64,000 nucleotides of DNA from Cryphonectria parasitica EP155 (Eukaryota > Ascomycota > Sordariomycetes > Diaporthales > Cryphonectriaceae). Of this stretch, positions 50,256 to 61,074 are shown piece by piece (the stretch's first letter is position 1; every line of letters starts with the position of its first letter). The translations under genes and the position numbers were made by a program. Under the pieces are notes generated by a model. The model did not search any database. It was not told the origin of the DNA and saw only the letters and a program-made list of their open reading frames with translations. The stretch is taken from positions 4,582,759 through 4,646,758 of the forward strand of contig NW_024468911.1 in NCBI RefSeq assembly GCF_011745365.1, in the 5' to 3' direction.

Positions 50256-51005
50256 ATGGCGCCCAAACGCCCCCACCAAGACATTGACCCCTCCACCGAC
50301 GCCTCCAACCCAGAGCCCAAAAAAAGAAAGGGTTTCCGCGTCGGGCCAGAAAACCTGCCAGACGGTGCCTGGAGAAGGAAAAACACCAAAATCAAGGAAG
50401 ACCTCATCCACAAGGCCAAAATCAAGAAGGCGTACAAGAAAGTGAAAGCGGAAGTGGAGCAGCAGCAGCAGCAGCAGGAAAAGACAGTGTCACAACAACA
50501 ACAACAACAACAACAAACCAACGACAACAACAACGACAACACCCAGCAAGAAGCCGAGTCCCAGATCCACCCCGAGCGCCAGGCTCTCCTCGATGACGAC
50601 CAAGACCACCCAGCAAACCCAAGACCAGGCCACGACGAAAGCGGCACCGCACCACCACCACCGCCCCGCCGCGAGAAGCAGCCGAGAAACAACAACAACA
50701 ACAACAGCAACAACAACCGCCGGCGGCCAGACTACTACGAGAAGGCCCTACAAGAGGGCTCACGCAAGAAGGCCGAGGCGGAGGCCCGCGCGGCAGAACA
50801 GAGACGGCGCGAGGAGGAGCGTGCGCACAAGGTTGCCGACAGGGACAGGATGCGGAGGGCCATGCTCAAGGCTCGGGGGATCAAGCCGAGTCGGGGTGGT
50901 GGTGGCAGGCAGCAGCACCAGCACCAGCAGGGGCAGCACAAGCTTGGCCGGGAGAGCCATGTGCTGCTTGAGAAGGTCAAGAGGATGGTTGGCGGGGCTG
51001 CTTGA
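50256..51005 (+). CDS. FYV7: rRNA-processing protein FYV7
   Basis: Intronless gene of 249 residues from CACAATGG. The two conserved ends of the family are present. The N-terminal block is [41 protein letters not shown] (about 27-70). The C-terminal helix is [20 protein letters not shown] to [13 protein letters not shown], with a final [18 protein letters not shown]. Fyv7 is a nucleolar factor of 18S rRNA maturation and small-subunit assembly. Between the blocks is a low-complexity insert of about 90 residues with glutamine (CAG/CAA) runs, asparagine repeats and a proline run; such Q/N-rich spacers are variable in length. The 3' UTR starts with a GA microsatellite. Confidence 0.88.
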   Translation: MAPKRPHQDIDPSTDASNPEPKKRKGFRVGPENLPDGAWRRKNTKIKEDLIHKAKIKKAYKKVKAEVEQQQQQQEKTVSQQQQQQQQTNDNNNDNTQQEAESQIHPERQALLDDDQDHPANPRPGHDESGTAPPPPPRREKQPRNNNNNNSNNNRRRPDYYEKALQEGSRKKAEAEARAAEQRRREEERAHKVADRDRMRRAMLKARGIKPSRGGGGRQQHQHQQGQHKLGRESHVLLEKVKRMVGGAA

Positions 51006-51746
51006 GAGGGCGTGCTATATACGTGTATAGGAGTGAGAGTGAGAGAGAGAGAGAGGGAGTGAGAGAGAGAGCGAGAGCGAGAGAGTGAGAAAGGGGGAAG
51101 GGGGTGGGAAGGTTCTGCTTGAGGGAAGGGGCCCTGCTGCTCCATGATTGCCGTTATGACGAGATATTGAGCCTGCAACTTCTCATATGATGATACCCAG
51201 TAAGATAAGAGGCAGGGGGTGGGAGAAGGTTGTCTTCGAAAGAGAAAAGAAACTCCGACTCGATAGTACCAGTCAATAGTCACCTGAGGCCACATGAACC
51301 GTTTCAGGCAGATAAATACCAAATGGAGTAGATCCAACCATAGATTCGCTGTGGTATAATGCCTTTGCCGTAGAAGAAAAATTGATCCGACCCAATTATT
51401 TTCATTGGCGTCTTGATTTACTCGTGAAGAATATCACCAAAAGGTAGTGCATCGAATTTTTATTGCTTGTAACAGATATAGAAAGAAGTGGTATCTCCTC
51501 CCCCATGCACTCATCATCAGCTATGCCCGCGAGATCACAAAATTGAGATCACAAAATTTTCATTGGTATTTCTTTCCCCTTGGCGGCAAAACGTTTTTCA
51601 TACTCTGTTGTCAATATGCACAAGCGCCCGTCCGCGCCCTTGTTCTTTTCGTTTCTTTTCAATCGATCTTGTGTATAGATACATACATGAATGTATATTC
51701 ACGTCACTGGAAAGTATCATGCAAATCGTGTCTGTTTTATATATAC
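51006..51746. other. Convergent 3' region of FYV7 and CHO2, with repeats
   Basis: 740 bp between two convergent genes. It contains a GA-rich microsatellite (51031-51090) in the FYV7 3' UTR and a 14-bp tandem duplication GAGATCACAAAATT (51531-51558). No gene. Confidence 0.5.
51531..51558. repeat. 14-bp perfect tandem duplication
   Basis: GAGATCACAAAATT is repeated twice head to tail in the FYV7/CHO2 convergent region. Confidence 0.8.
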
Positions 51747-54700
51747 TCACTCCTTGAGGTCATCCGGGAATCTGTCCGTGATAGGGGTCGAAGGACCCTT
51801 CGAGTGGGACATGGAGTAGGGAGCCTGGCCAGATGTCAGCAAGAAAAGAAAAAAAGGTCAAACCTTCCAATCGACAGTTGCCAGATTACTCACGAGAACC
51901 TGTTTGGCGTTGCAGACCCGCCAGGCCAGCCGCCGCACGTTTCCGTCGGCTGGGACAACGGCCGGCGCGAACTCGATGCCAAACATGTTGCGGATCGCAT
52001 ACACCACGCGCTTAGCGTACTTGGAGTCTCGCTCCACGTGGCTGCCAAACTGCTCGTCCACCGTGTTGGGCGCAATGTCAGGGTCGCGGTCAAGGCAGTT
52101 GCGCACCACAGGCAACAGGGCCTCGGCGATGGCCTGCTCGTACGTGCCCTGGGTCTGTGCCTCAAGGGCCTGCTCCTCCTCCTCGTTATCAAAGCGGGTG
52201 ATGCGCACCTCGAAAGGTTCGCTGATGGACATGACATGGTGTGTGCCGTCGTGATGATAGCGGAACTCAAAAGTGCCCTGGGTCCACCAGAGCTTGTCCC
52301 CTTCGAAGACCATCTCCCCGCGGACGAGATTGGAGTTGGGCACCGGCTCGTCAGAGGTCACCATGCCGTCACTCGAGCCATAGAACCCTGGCGACACAGG
52401 GATCCAGCGGCCTAGCGACGAGACCTCGGTGACCTCTCGAGAGCGGTTGTCGGTGACCATGTAGAGGCCCACCCAGTCCTGTTTGCCATGGTTCGCAGGT
52501 GCGTTCCACTTCACCTTGATTGGGGCACCGTACTCAAAGACCCACGTCTTGACGTCCTTGGGCACTCGTGCATTCAGACTCTCCTTCCCAGTGGCTCTTT
52601 CACTGAGTGGGGAGGTCGCTGAGGTGCCCTCGATGCCCAGGGAGTAGTCCTTGGGGTTGAAACCGGCCAGCTGGGGGGACAGCCTCGTGATGGTCAGCCT
52701 GGCCGGATACTTGTTGAACAGTGCCGTGGTGTCGCGGACGATGCTTGATACGCCAGTGGCCAGCACGGGGCCGGCCGTCTCGATCACATCGTCCACAAAG
52801 TTACGGGTCTCGTCCAGGACCTTGTCCACGTTGGACGACCATGTCTTGACGGGGGGCGGGAGAGACTTCTTGATGAACTTGGTCAGGCCGGCCTCTTCCC
52901 GGATGTTGCTGGACCCGTACACCTTGTGCATGTGCGGCCGCTCGACGTACTCGATAAAGCACATGGTGAGGATCTGGCTCAGGAGGGCAAAGAGGGCGAT
53001 TGATCTGCTCCAACATATGAGCGCGGCGCCCCACAGTCCAGCCAGGCCGATGATGCGCTCTGGGTTGTTCAGGAATCGATAGATGGACTTGTACGTCAGC
53101 TTGGCCTTGTGGTCGAAGAAGAAGTCTCCATAGAACCACCCGAATTCGCCAAGTGATTCGTAGACGCTCACAAAGGTCCAGATCTGGAGGGCAATCAGGC
53201 TGATGCCGATGACGTGCCGCAACATGACCCAACCGTGAGCCCAGTCTTCTGGGAGGCTATACATCTTCCAGCACACAGCGCAGAACGACGCAACACTCAA
53301 AGTCATGCTGAAATGATACAGTCCCTTCCACTGGCGCCATGCCTCCAAGGCGTTGTCGCCATACTTGACAAAATGCCTAGTGATCATTTTCTCCTTGGAC
53401 TGCAGGGTCAGGAGGATGCCGATACCTACGCAGTACCACAGACGCCACAGGAGGGCATGCACGAAGAAGAGGAACTGGTAGGTCGGAGTGGACGGTGTGA
53501 CCAGGGCTAGGACAGCCACGTAAATTGAGGCCACAATTCTATCACACGTTTTGGATTAGTCACGTATTTCATACTGGGATGGAACATAATTCATCACTTT
53601 TTTCACACATTGATGTTCTCAATACATGTATCCGGGCGGAGAGAATAGGAAGTCCTTTTTTTTTTTTGGGGGGGGGGGGGGGGGAAGGAGGCTCCAGAAG
53701 GATCTCTTTCGTTCTCTCCAGGGGGGATAAATAAAACACGTACACAGAGTAGTCGGTTGAGCGGAACAGGTCAATGTTTCTGAGGCCCAGGATATTGTGC
53801 ACGGGTGCCAATGCCTCTCTCGACACATCATCCACAGGCTGGAAGGGTTCTTCACGGTCTGACCCGGAGCGAGACTTCCTCGGCGGGGGTGGATTATACG
53901 TCTTGTCAATATGGGGGTTCTCCACGACCACCAGGAAGACGAGCTGGGCCACGTGGGCAGCAATGGAGATGAAGAGGACCTCGTAGCTGGCAGCCATGGC
54001 GCTGATGCCATAGTAGCCGGCGTAGCCGATGGAGTACATGGGGTGGGGTGCGCACTCGAAGACGCCATCAAAGGTCAGCTCCTGGTCGATCAGGTAGAAG
54101 AAGTCACCCCAGTACCAGGCGTAGTCCTTGACGACGCGGTGGGCATCCAGCTTGACCCAGAGGTTGAAGAGGAAGAGCGCGATGCCGACAGACCAGCGGC
54201 ATAGGAACAGCAGCGGGGTCTCCCCGTCGGGGACGTGGGCACAGGCGACAGCGAAGAGGCAGTAGGACACAAAGTCGCACATGAGGATCAGGTCAACCAG
54301 CCTGCGGAAGACCAGCCAGGTGTTGTACTCGAGCGGCGCCTCGTCGAACTTGTAGTCCTCGGGGATCTTGGCTTCGAGCTCGTGCTTGAGAAAGCGGTAC
54401 AGGGCCGGGCGCGGGTTCTCGCCGGTCGAGGGGTTCACGAAAAGCTTCCAGCGCCTCGCCCATGCCACCATCAGCCTGCTATAGGACTGCTGCTGGAGGA
54501 GAACGCCGATGCCCACATTGTAAGAAGCCCTCCAAAAGATGAAGACGGCGGCGACAACAGGCTTCCGCAGGTCAGCTGGCAGCAGATAGGCTACCAAGGC
54601 ATGTAGGACGAGGATGGCAAGCACAATGGCATCAGACAGGTTCTTTGGTTCTCGAGGGTCGAAGAGCTGGGAGACCATGTCATGGGTCGTTGGGACAATG

Positions 54701-55030
54701 AAGACTGTGGTGGTGGTGAATTATTTACCCCAAGACATTGGTCAGCGGTTGACTATCTTCGCTGAGAAGGGTGCGACCGGGGGGGGGGGGACAAAACAAA
54801 GAGGTTTTATAATTACCTGTGCCATCTGGTGTGCGACCATAGGTCTTGCTCGACTTTGCAGTGTCACCATGCTGGGCAGCCTGGGCATCTTTATCAATGG
54901 GTCCTGTGATTTTGAGGTCCTCAGTAGCGGCAACCTTGTGGTCAGAAGAAGGCGGCGCAACTTCAGATGAGGCCGTGACACGCTGGCGCAAGGTGGCGTC
55001 CGTGGCAGGAAAATCCGCAGAAGAGCTCAT
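51747..55030 (-). CDS. CHO2: Phosphatidylethanolamine N-methyltransferase
   Basis: Exons 54817-55030, 53744-54704, 51894-53538 and 51747-51824 give 965 residues, all phases consistent. Junctions read [39 protein letters not shown] and [16 protein letters not shown]. Two PEMT repeats are visible. The first is near 271-345: [43 protein letters not shown]. The second is [45 protein letters not shown]. Multiple membrane helices surround them, with a soluble C-terminal third that includes [21 protein letters not shown]. It carries out the first SAM-dependent methylation of phosphatidylethanolamine in the ER on the way to phosphatidylcholine. If the last intron (69 bp) is retained, translation would end after [11 protein letters not shown] and the conserved-looking tail ending DDLKE would be lost. 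Introns 1 and 2 contain long G runs. Confidence 0.93.
53656..53684. repeat. T12-G17 homopolymer block in CHO2 intron 2
   Basis: Twelve T followed directly by seventeen G, inside the 205-bp second CHO2 intron; on the transcript strand this reads C17-A12. It is the longest G run in the window. Confidence 0.8.
54779..54790. repeat. Poly-G run (12 bp) in CHO2 intron 1
   Basis: Twelve G in a row within the first CHO2 intron (54705-54816). Confidence 0.8.
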
Positions 55031-58000
55031 CCCCGAAGTTGAAGTCAAGGATGATAGGGGAGGATCGTTGAGAAAGGGAAAAAGAAAGAAAGGGGAGCAG
55101 TCTGGTGCCCGTGCCGTATCATGTGGAAGGAGAGAGGGTTGAGGGGGAGACCTTGACGACGACAAGGAATCGAGGTTGAGGAGGAGGAGTGGGTAAACAG
55201 GAAGTCGGCTGGACGAAAGCGGCAAGTCGCAAAGCAATTCGGCAGCTTCCAAAACTCTCTGTGTGTTTGTGTATTTGTTTCGGCGCTGCTGCGGTTGTTG
55301 ACGGTAAAATTTGGGGCCGCCCAGGATGGCAAACGTGGTCTTGGCTGCATGTGCAGGCCAGCTTGAGGAATTACCATGGGGTGTGTAAGGGAAATAGTCA
55401 ATAGAATGTCATCACGGTGCCTTTTGCCTGCAACGCGAGGTTCCATGTGCTTTGGCATGGCGTGACTCTGCTTTGGTGTGAATTGATTGGTCTCTGAACA
55501 CATGCTTCCCCTCATACATTCACATGCACTACCACACAAAATGTACTAGTACCCCACGGTAAATTTATTCAGGCTCTACTCTCCCTTTCTCTGTTTTGCT
55601 GCTTCCAATTGGAACAGCACACCAGAGGGAACAAGAAGAAGAAGAAAAGACATAAGAGAGAAAGAGAGACACACACACAAAACAAAAGAGACATGAAATA
55701 AAATAATATACAATAGAATCGAACTTGCATCATTGAGGGAAGGCCGGGGGGGGGGGGGGTACGAGAGAGAAGGGGAGAGGGAGGGGAGAGAAAACCCCCT
55801 GGCCTTCCCCAACAAAAAAACGCGAGACTGCACAAAGCCGACGGGAACCAAAAGAAGAAGAAACACAACAAAAAAAAATTACCCTTTCCAACCAATCATC
55901 TCGTCAGTCTTACCAGGGTCTATCTGGTCCGAGAAATACGAGGTGAGTATTTCAATGTAGCGCTATACTAGAAAAAGTTCTGTTCCGTACTGTTGTTGCT
56001 ATATTGTATCCTCTGTCACATGTCATTTGGGGGGAGGGGGGGTGTGGGTTTTGTATGTGTTATCGCATTAGCCAGAGGAAGAGATGAGGACCACATAAGT
56101 GGGACCTAGCAGTTCTGGCAAGAAAAGAAGAAGAGAAACATAAAAACACACTGGCTTCATCTGGGGTTCAGTCCAAGAGAGAGGGTCCCCCGCCCGTAAA
56201 GTATTCCCACACAAAAGCACAACAGAAGAGAGAGGAATCCAGAGGAGGGATTGGTCAGGTGCCAAGCAAGGCACATAAACTCTGGTACATGCACCAGAGG
56301 AGATATATTCTTTCGCGGCACAGAACCTGGGAACGACTTTGGTGGGGTCCCGTGTATCCGACATGGGCGGGGTCAACGACGTGGCAGGGCATAAGTAAAC
56401 ATGCATGCAGATGCCCTGTTGATCTGAGTGGTAATCTAGGATAAAGTGCGTTCTAGTGAGGACCGGTGAAGGGCTGGAGGGAGCAAATCGTGCTGGCCAG
56501 TCATGGACTTGGCTTGCATGGCTGTCGGCACTTAGTGTTGGACTAGTCCAACCATGGGCATGATCTTTCTTCTGCGCAGGGCTGTCTTCAGCAGCTGCAT
56601 CTGCACGTTGATTTATGACTACCTAATTTTTTCTTATTCCTTTTCTGCTGTCCAAGTACTACTTACCATAGTAGCAGTGGCTGGTGATGGAAAATGCGGT
56701 GGTAGTAATGGTTGTAGTGGCAGCAGTGGCTGCAGTGGGTGGCGGTGGTGAGAATGGTGACAATACAGTGTGATGGTGATAGTAGAGATCATCATAAAAA
56801 TGACAGAGATCTGGTGAGATTCGAAATAGCCATCAATCTTAGAAATCTGAACGGCACACAGATCTCGAGAGAGTGGTGGGCTGGTCTAGAGAGATGTAAG
56901 CACTGTCAGATGAGACTGTCGCCGTACATGTATGGTGTGAATTGCTACTTCTCATGCGACGCCCTTCTCTGTCTCTCCTATCTCTCTTCCCCCGTTTTCC
57001 ACTTCCTCATTCCTAGACAGAACGAGAAAGAGACCGAGTAGCTGAGTGGCTGGAAAGTTGGGCATCACTGCAGTCAGCCCGCGGCACGACCTTCCCCAGA
57101 CCCAACTCCTCCCGCTCGACATAACACGACCCCGGCTCAGCTCCTCTCTTGGATGAGGGGGAGGCTGCCGGCTTCCGAGACAAGAGGGACAACATCGGCG
57201 TCACATTCTCACGGAGGATGCCGTCACTTCACTCGCCTTACTCCGTGTGGCTTACCAGCCTCTTCCCTCTCTCACCCGCCAAGCTCTACCTATGCGCATA
57301 CACCCGTGGACCAGAAACCATACCCTGACTGGTAGAATGCGTGCGCCATCAGGTGATATTCCTATTATAAAGCAGACATGATCGGCCGTTGCACACTACA
57401 AGCCACGGCGGCGGCAGACTGCAGGCCGTGCTGTTCCCAGGACGAGAAAAGGAGAAAAACAAAACACAGGTCGAAGGAGGTGAGGAGATGAGGACTCTGG
57501 AAGGATGAGAGGCAGAAGAGAAAGAGAAAGAGATTCGAGAACAGGAAATCAATCTGATGCCGTCGCGGGCCCCCACCCCGTCCATGTTTTGCGAACCGGG
57601 GCACAATTTCGGGGAGGGATTCTCATCACATCCGAGCCGCCACCAGCCACCTTTTCCCGTTCCAATGCACACTGCATAGCTAGATGAGCATATGCATGCA
57701 TGCAAACAAGAGGGAGGGGAGGGTTCAGAGAGGCAGGAGGGGGTGGCCGGCAGCCTGAAAAGGAGGAGGAGGAGGAAGGTGCTTGATGGCCCAGCCTATT
57801 TCCTTTTTGTCCTTTTCCTGGCTCCCCTGACCCCCATGCATGCATGCAACCCAAGCAAGCCCTTTTGCTGCTGCACCACGCACGCAGAGGGCCAATCTCG
57901 CTCTGGGCTCCTGGCATGTAACCTTGAGTAGCCCGCCTGTTCCCAGCCGCTGGTCGATTTGGCAGACCGGGAACCCAACCCGAGGCAATATTTCATCATC

Positions 58001-59282
58001 CGGCTTGCTCGGTGGTCCCTTGGCTGACCGGTCGGAGCCCAACAGCCCTATGACCTGGCCCTTTCCCCCCCGCGCACATGGAAAGGAGTAGAAGAGTAAT
58101 AATTTTGCCAGCCCGCTCGGTTCGGCCTTGACGTCGACTTCAATCCCGGCCCTGCTTCTGCACCAAATCACCATGACAGACCATACCACACTATAGGGCA
58201 CACTTGACCGGCTCCTTCGTCGTCCTCCTCCAGAACCAGTGAGGACATTCAGACACACACGCGACTTTCCAGCCCTAGCCAGCGAATACTCCGGTCAAAC
58301 CTAGGAGTGGGACCCCCCAGCTCGGCGGAAAAGAGGGGCCTTGTTGACAGGTCCGGTCCAGACTTTCGAGAAAAGATCCCTCCCAGAACCTGCCGTTGCC
58401 TGCCTGCCTGCCTGCCTGCCTGTCTATTGCTCTTCAGCCTCGAGTTTTCGTCCTTCTTCCATTGTAGTTAATTCTTGTTTTGTGTTCCTTCCTTCTTCTT
58501 CTTCTTCTTCTTCTTCTGTCCCTAATCCCCCTCTTGAGGCCCACGCGTGCTCTGTTCAGGACTGAGGACCAACGATCATCACCTCGAGAGCGGGTACCAA
58601 GATATCTCGACTTTCACCCTAATACTCTTTCGCCTCCGAATTCGTGTCGAGACAAGGAGGGGAAGAATAAGTCAGCAGCTGGTCCTAAGAAAAATACCAT
58701 CGCGCACCGCTGTGGCCCTAGCCACAGCCCGGCAGAAACCCGAGGTGCGGTTGGAACCGCCTGGGGGAACGGCCCGCAAGCGGAAACTTTTCCTCCCCAG
58801 CGCCGTCGATCTCCTTCTGCTTGCCCTCGTCTTTCTTTCCCTTTCTCCTTCTTCTCGTCCTGCTGTACTCAAGGCCAGGTTACGGTCTCCATATTCACTC
58901 ACTTACCTCCATTCTGGGCCAGCATCCATCCTATCACCAGTATATACGGCCTCCTTCCGAAAACTTGGGTAACCGCCGTGCCAGCAATCCTACCGCTCCT
59001 CTCGCTGACCCACCTGCCCTTACATCACCTGTAAGAGGTGGTGTCCGTTCCACGAGTGAAAGATAGGACAGCACAGAGGGTCTTTCCCCTCCCCTCTTCT
59101 CACCAAGGCTAGGTCCATCACCGCCTGTTCTGGCGGCTCCTTGACCCAAAGCCTTCGACGTTGAGAACCGCCGCCTCATGCTTGTTGGCCCTGACCATAA
59201 GCTCCTTCGGCCATCTTCCTCCTCCTATTTCTCCTCCACCCAGACTTCCCCTGTCCTGGTTGACAACACAGCGCCAGCCCAC
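55031..59282. other. 4.2-kb region without a supported gene
   Basis: Bounded by the CHO2 start (minus) and the gene at 59283 (plus). It holds the CHO2 promoter and leader, a 14-bp G run at 55746-55759, a (TGCC)n microsatellite (58394-58421) and a (TTC)n run (58492-58518). From about 58400 to 59280 it is strongly pyrimidine-rich on the plus strand and may be a long 5' leader. Short frames lack domains, splice logic or sensible composition. Confidence 0.4.
58394..58421. repeat. (TGCC)n microsatellite
   Basis: About six TGCC units in the pyrimidine-rich region upstream of the gene at 59283. Confidence 0.85.
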
Positions 59283-61074
59283 ATGAGGTCTTACGCCCTG
59301 ACACCATCCGAACTCCTCCCTTCTCCTCCCGACGGCGGCAGCCAAACTTGCCCTACTCCTCATCCCTTCGCCATGAGGATGACGGGCAATGCTCTGTGCA
59401 GGTTGTGGTCCCAGGTGCCAGGCCTCAGCGAGCCCTGGTGCATGCAGATCCAGTAAGTTTTAGCTCCGTCCCTCACTCGACAAGGCGCTCGTATCCACTG
59501 TTTGGTGTCCCGTATCAGAAGACATGAAGGGGTCCCTGTTTTTCAAAGGCTCAGAGCACTTGGACCAGACCACATGCCCATGCTCCCTCCCCCTGACCTT
59601 AAGCGTTCAATATGCCATAGGCGGCAAGAGAGAGGGTGGGAGAGAGAAGGATGCTGCTTGGGAACTCAGGTGACCCTGCTAACAAGAGAACCTTAGATGG
59701 CGCATCGGCCAGGACGAGGAGTTGATTGCGGCACTGACGGAGCCCCGCTACCCATGCGCGGACGACAGTATCGAGACCATCGTCCTCACCCAGACCATCT
59801 ACCTCTGCCAGCTCCTCCTGCATCTGCAGGAGTTCGACCCGTGCACAGGAGTCATCGCTGACGACGAAGAGATCGACGAGGAGCTCTCCCGTGTCTTCCA
59901 GGACTGCATCGCCCGCGAGTACAACGTCGCCTATGACACGCGCGTGCGTGACGGCCCCGCGCCCGACGGGGAGGCGCTCGAGCGCGTGGTGAAAGGGCTC
60001 ACGAGGGCTCAGCTGGAGGGTACCAGGGAGCTGGAGACCAGGGTAGAGACGGAGGCCACAACAGCCGTGGTTCCGGCCCCCGGCGGCGGCGGCGGGGGTG
60101 AGGAGGCACAGACGAGAGTCCGGCTGCACCAGGTCCTCGTGGCGACGCTAGTAGAGCTCAAGAGGACGTTGCGGCGGACGCCGGCCCGCTACGAGCTCGT
60201 GTACGGACCCCGTACGGAGGCGACCTGGGCGGCACGCTTCTCGACGCGCATCATGCAGTGGCGCCACCTGGTGCGGAACGGGTCGGGCGCACTGGTTCAG
60301 GGCGTCGTCGAGGTCCAACCCCACGATGTGCTGCCGCTCGATGAGGAGGGTATGCAGGTGTACCAGATCCTGCGAAGTGTTGCGCCTGGTCGCATCCATG
60401 TGCTCTCGCCCGTCCAGCCCGAGATGCCGGCGACGCGGCCCTGGTCTCAGGACCAGGAGTTTGGCCCCCAGCAGCAGCATCACCAACCGCAGGGCCACGA
60501 CCTTCGCTACTCGCAACAACTACAACCGCAGCACCCGCAGCAGCAGCTCCGTCAACACCAAATCCATCATACTCACCACCATCACCAACACACACGATCC
60601 ATTAGCAGCGGCATTAAAATGGTCCCGCCGGCATACAGCACCCCTGTGGCCCACACGCCCGTGTCGACGCCGTCCGAGTCCGCCGACACCCCTCGCACCA
60701 CGCCACAGTACCCGTATCCGTCGCTCAGCGCGGGGTCTCACACCATGGAGGGCAGCTCAAAGAGGGCCTCGCAGGAAATGAGCTACCCGCCGCCAACAAA
60801 GAGACTCCAGCTGATGGTGCCCCCTGCCGTGCCAGGGGCAGGAGGGGATGTCCCCGCGAGCAACCTCCCCATACGGTGCGGCGGCCCCATGGACATCGAC
60901 CGCCCGCAGCAGGACGAGGAGGCATCTTCCCTCGACACGAACGTTCTCTTGAGCCGAGTCCTGAGCCGGGTTACCGAGCTAGGTCAAAAGATCGACGGAA
61001 TGCAGCACGGCATGGATGCGAAGATGAACCAGCTGGACGAAAGATTGCAACGTATCCAGGAGTCTTTGGTCTAG
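59283..61074 (+). CDS. Unrecognised protein with His/Gln-rich region and C-terminal coiled coil
   Basis: Exons 59283-59452 and 59697-61074 (244-bp intron, GTAAGT...CCTTAG, GCTAAC branch point, phase 2) join as CMQIQWRIGQDEELIAALTEP, giving 515 residues. An in-frame ATG at 59178 would add 35 residues; neither start has a strong context. The N-terminal half is folded-looking (IVLTQTIYLCQLLLHLQEFDP, RVRLHQVLVATLVELKRTLRRTPARYELVYGP), with a glycine run near residue 195. Around 325-365 it is Q- and H-rich (HHTHHHHQHT). A Pro/Ser/Thr-rich section follows, including a possible basic nuclear signal (PPPTKRLQL). The end (about 474-515) is an amphipathic heptad helix, VLSRVTELGQKIDGMQHGMD... No known domain is recognised. 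The layout could suit a nuclear protein that dimerises through its C-terminus (inference). Confidence 0.75.
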
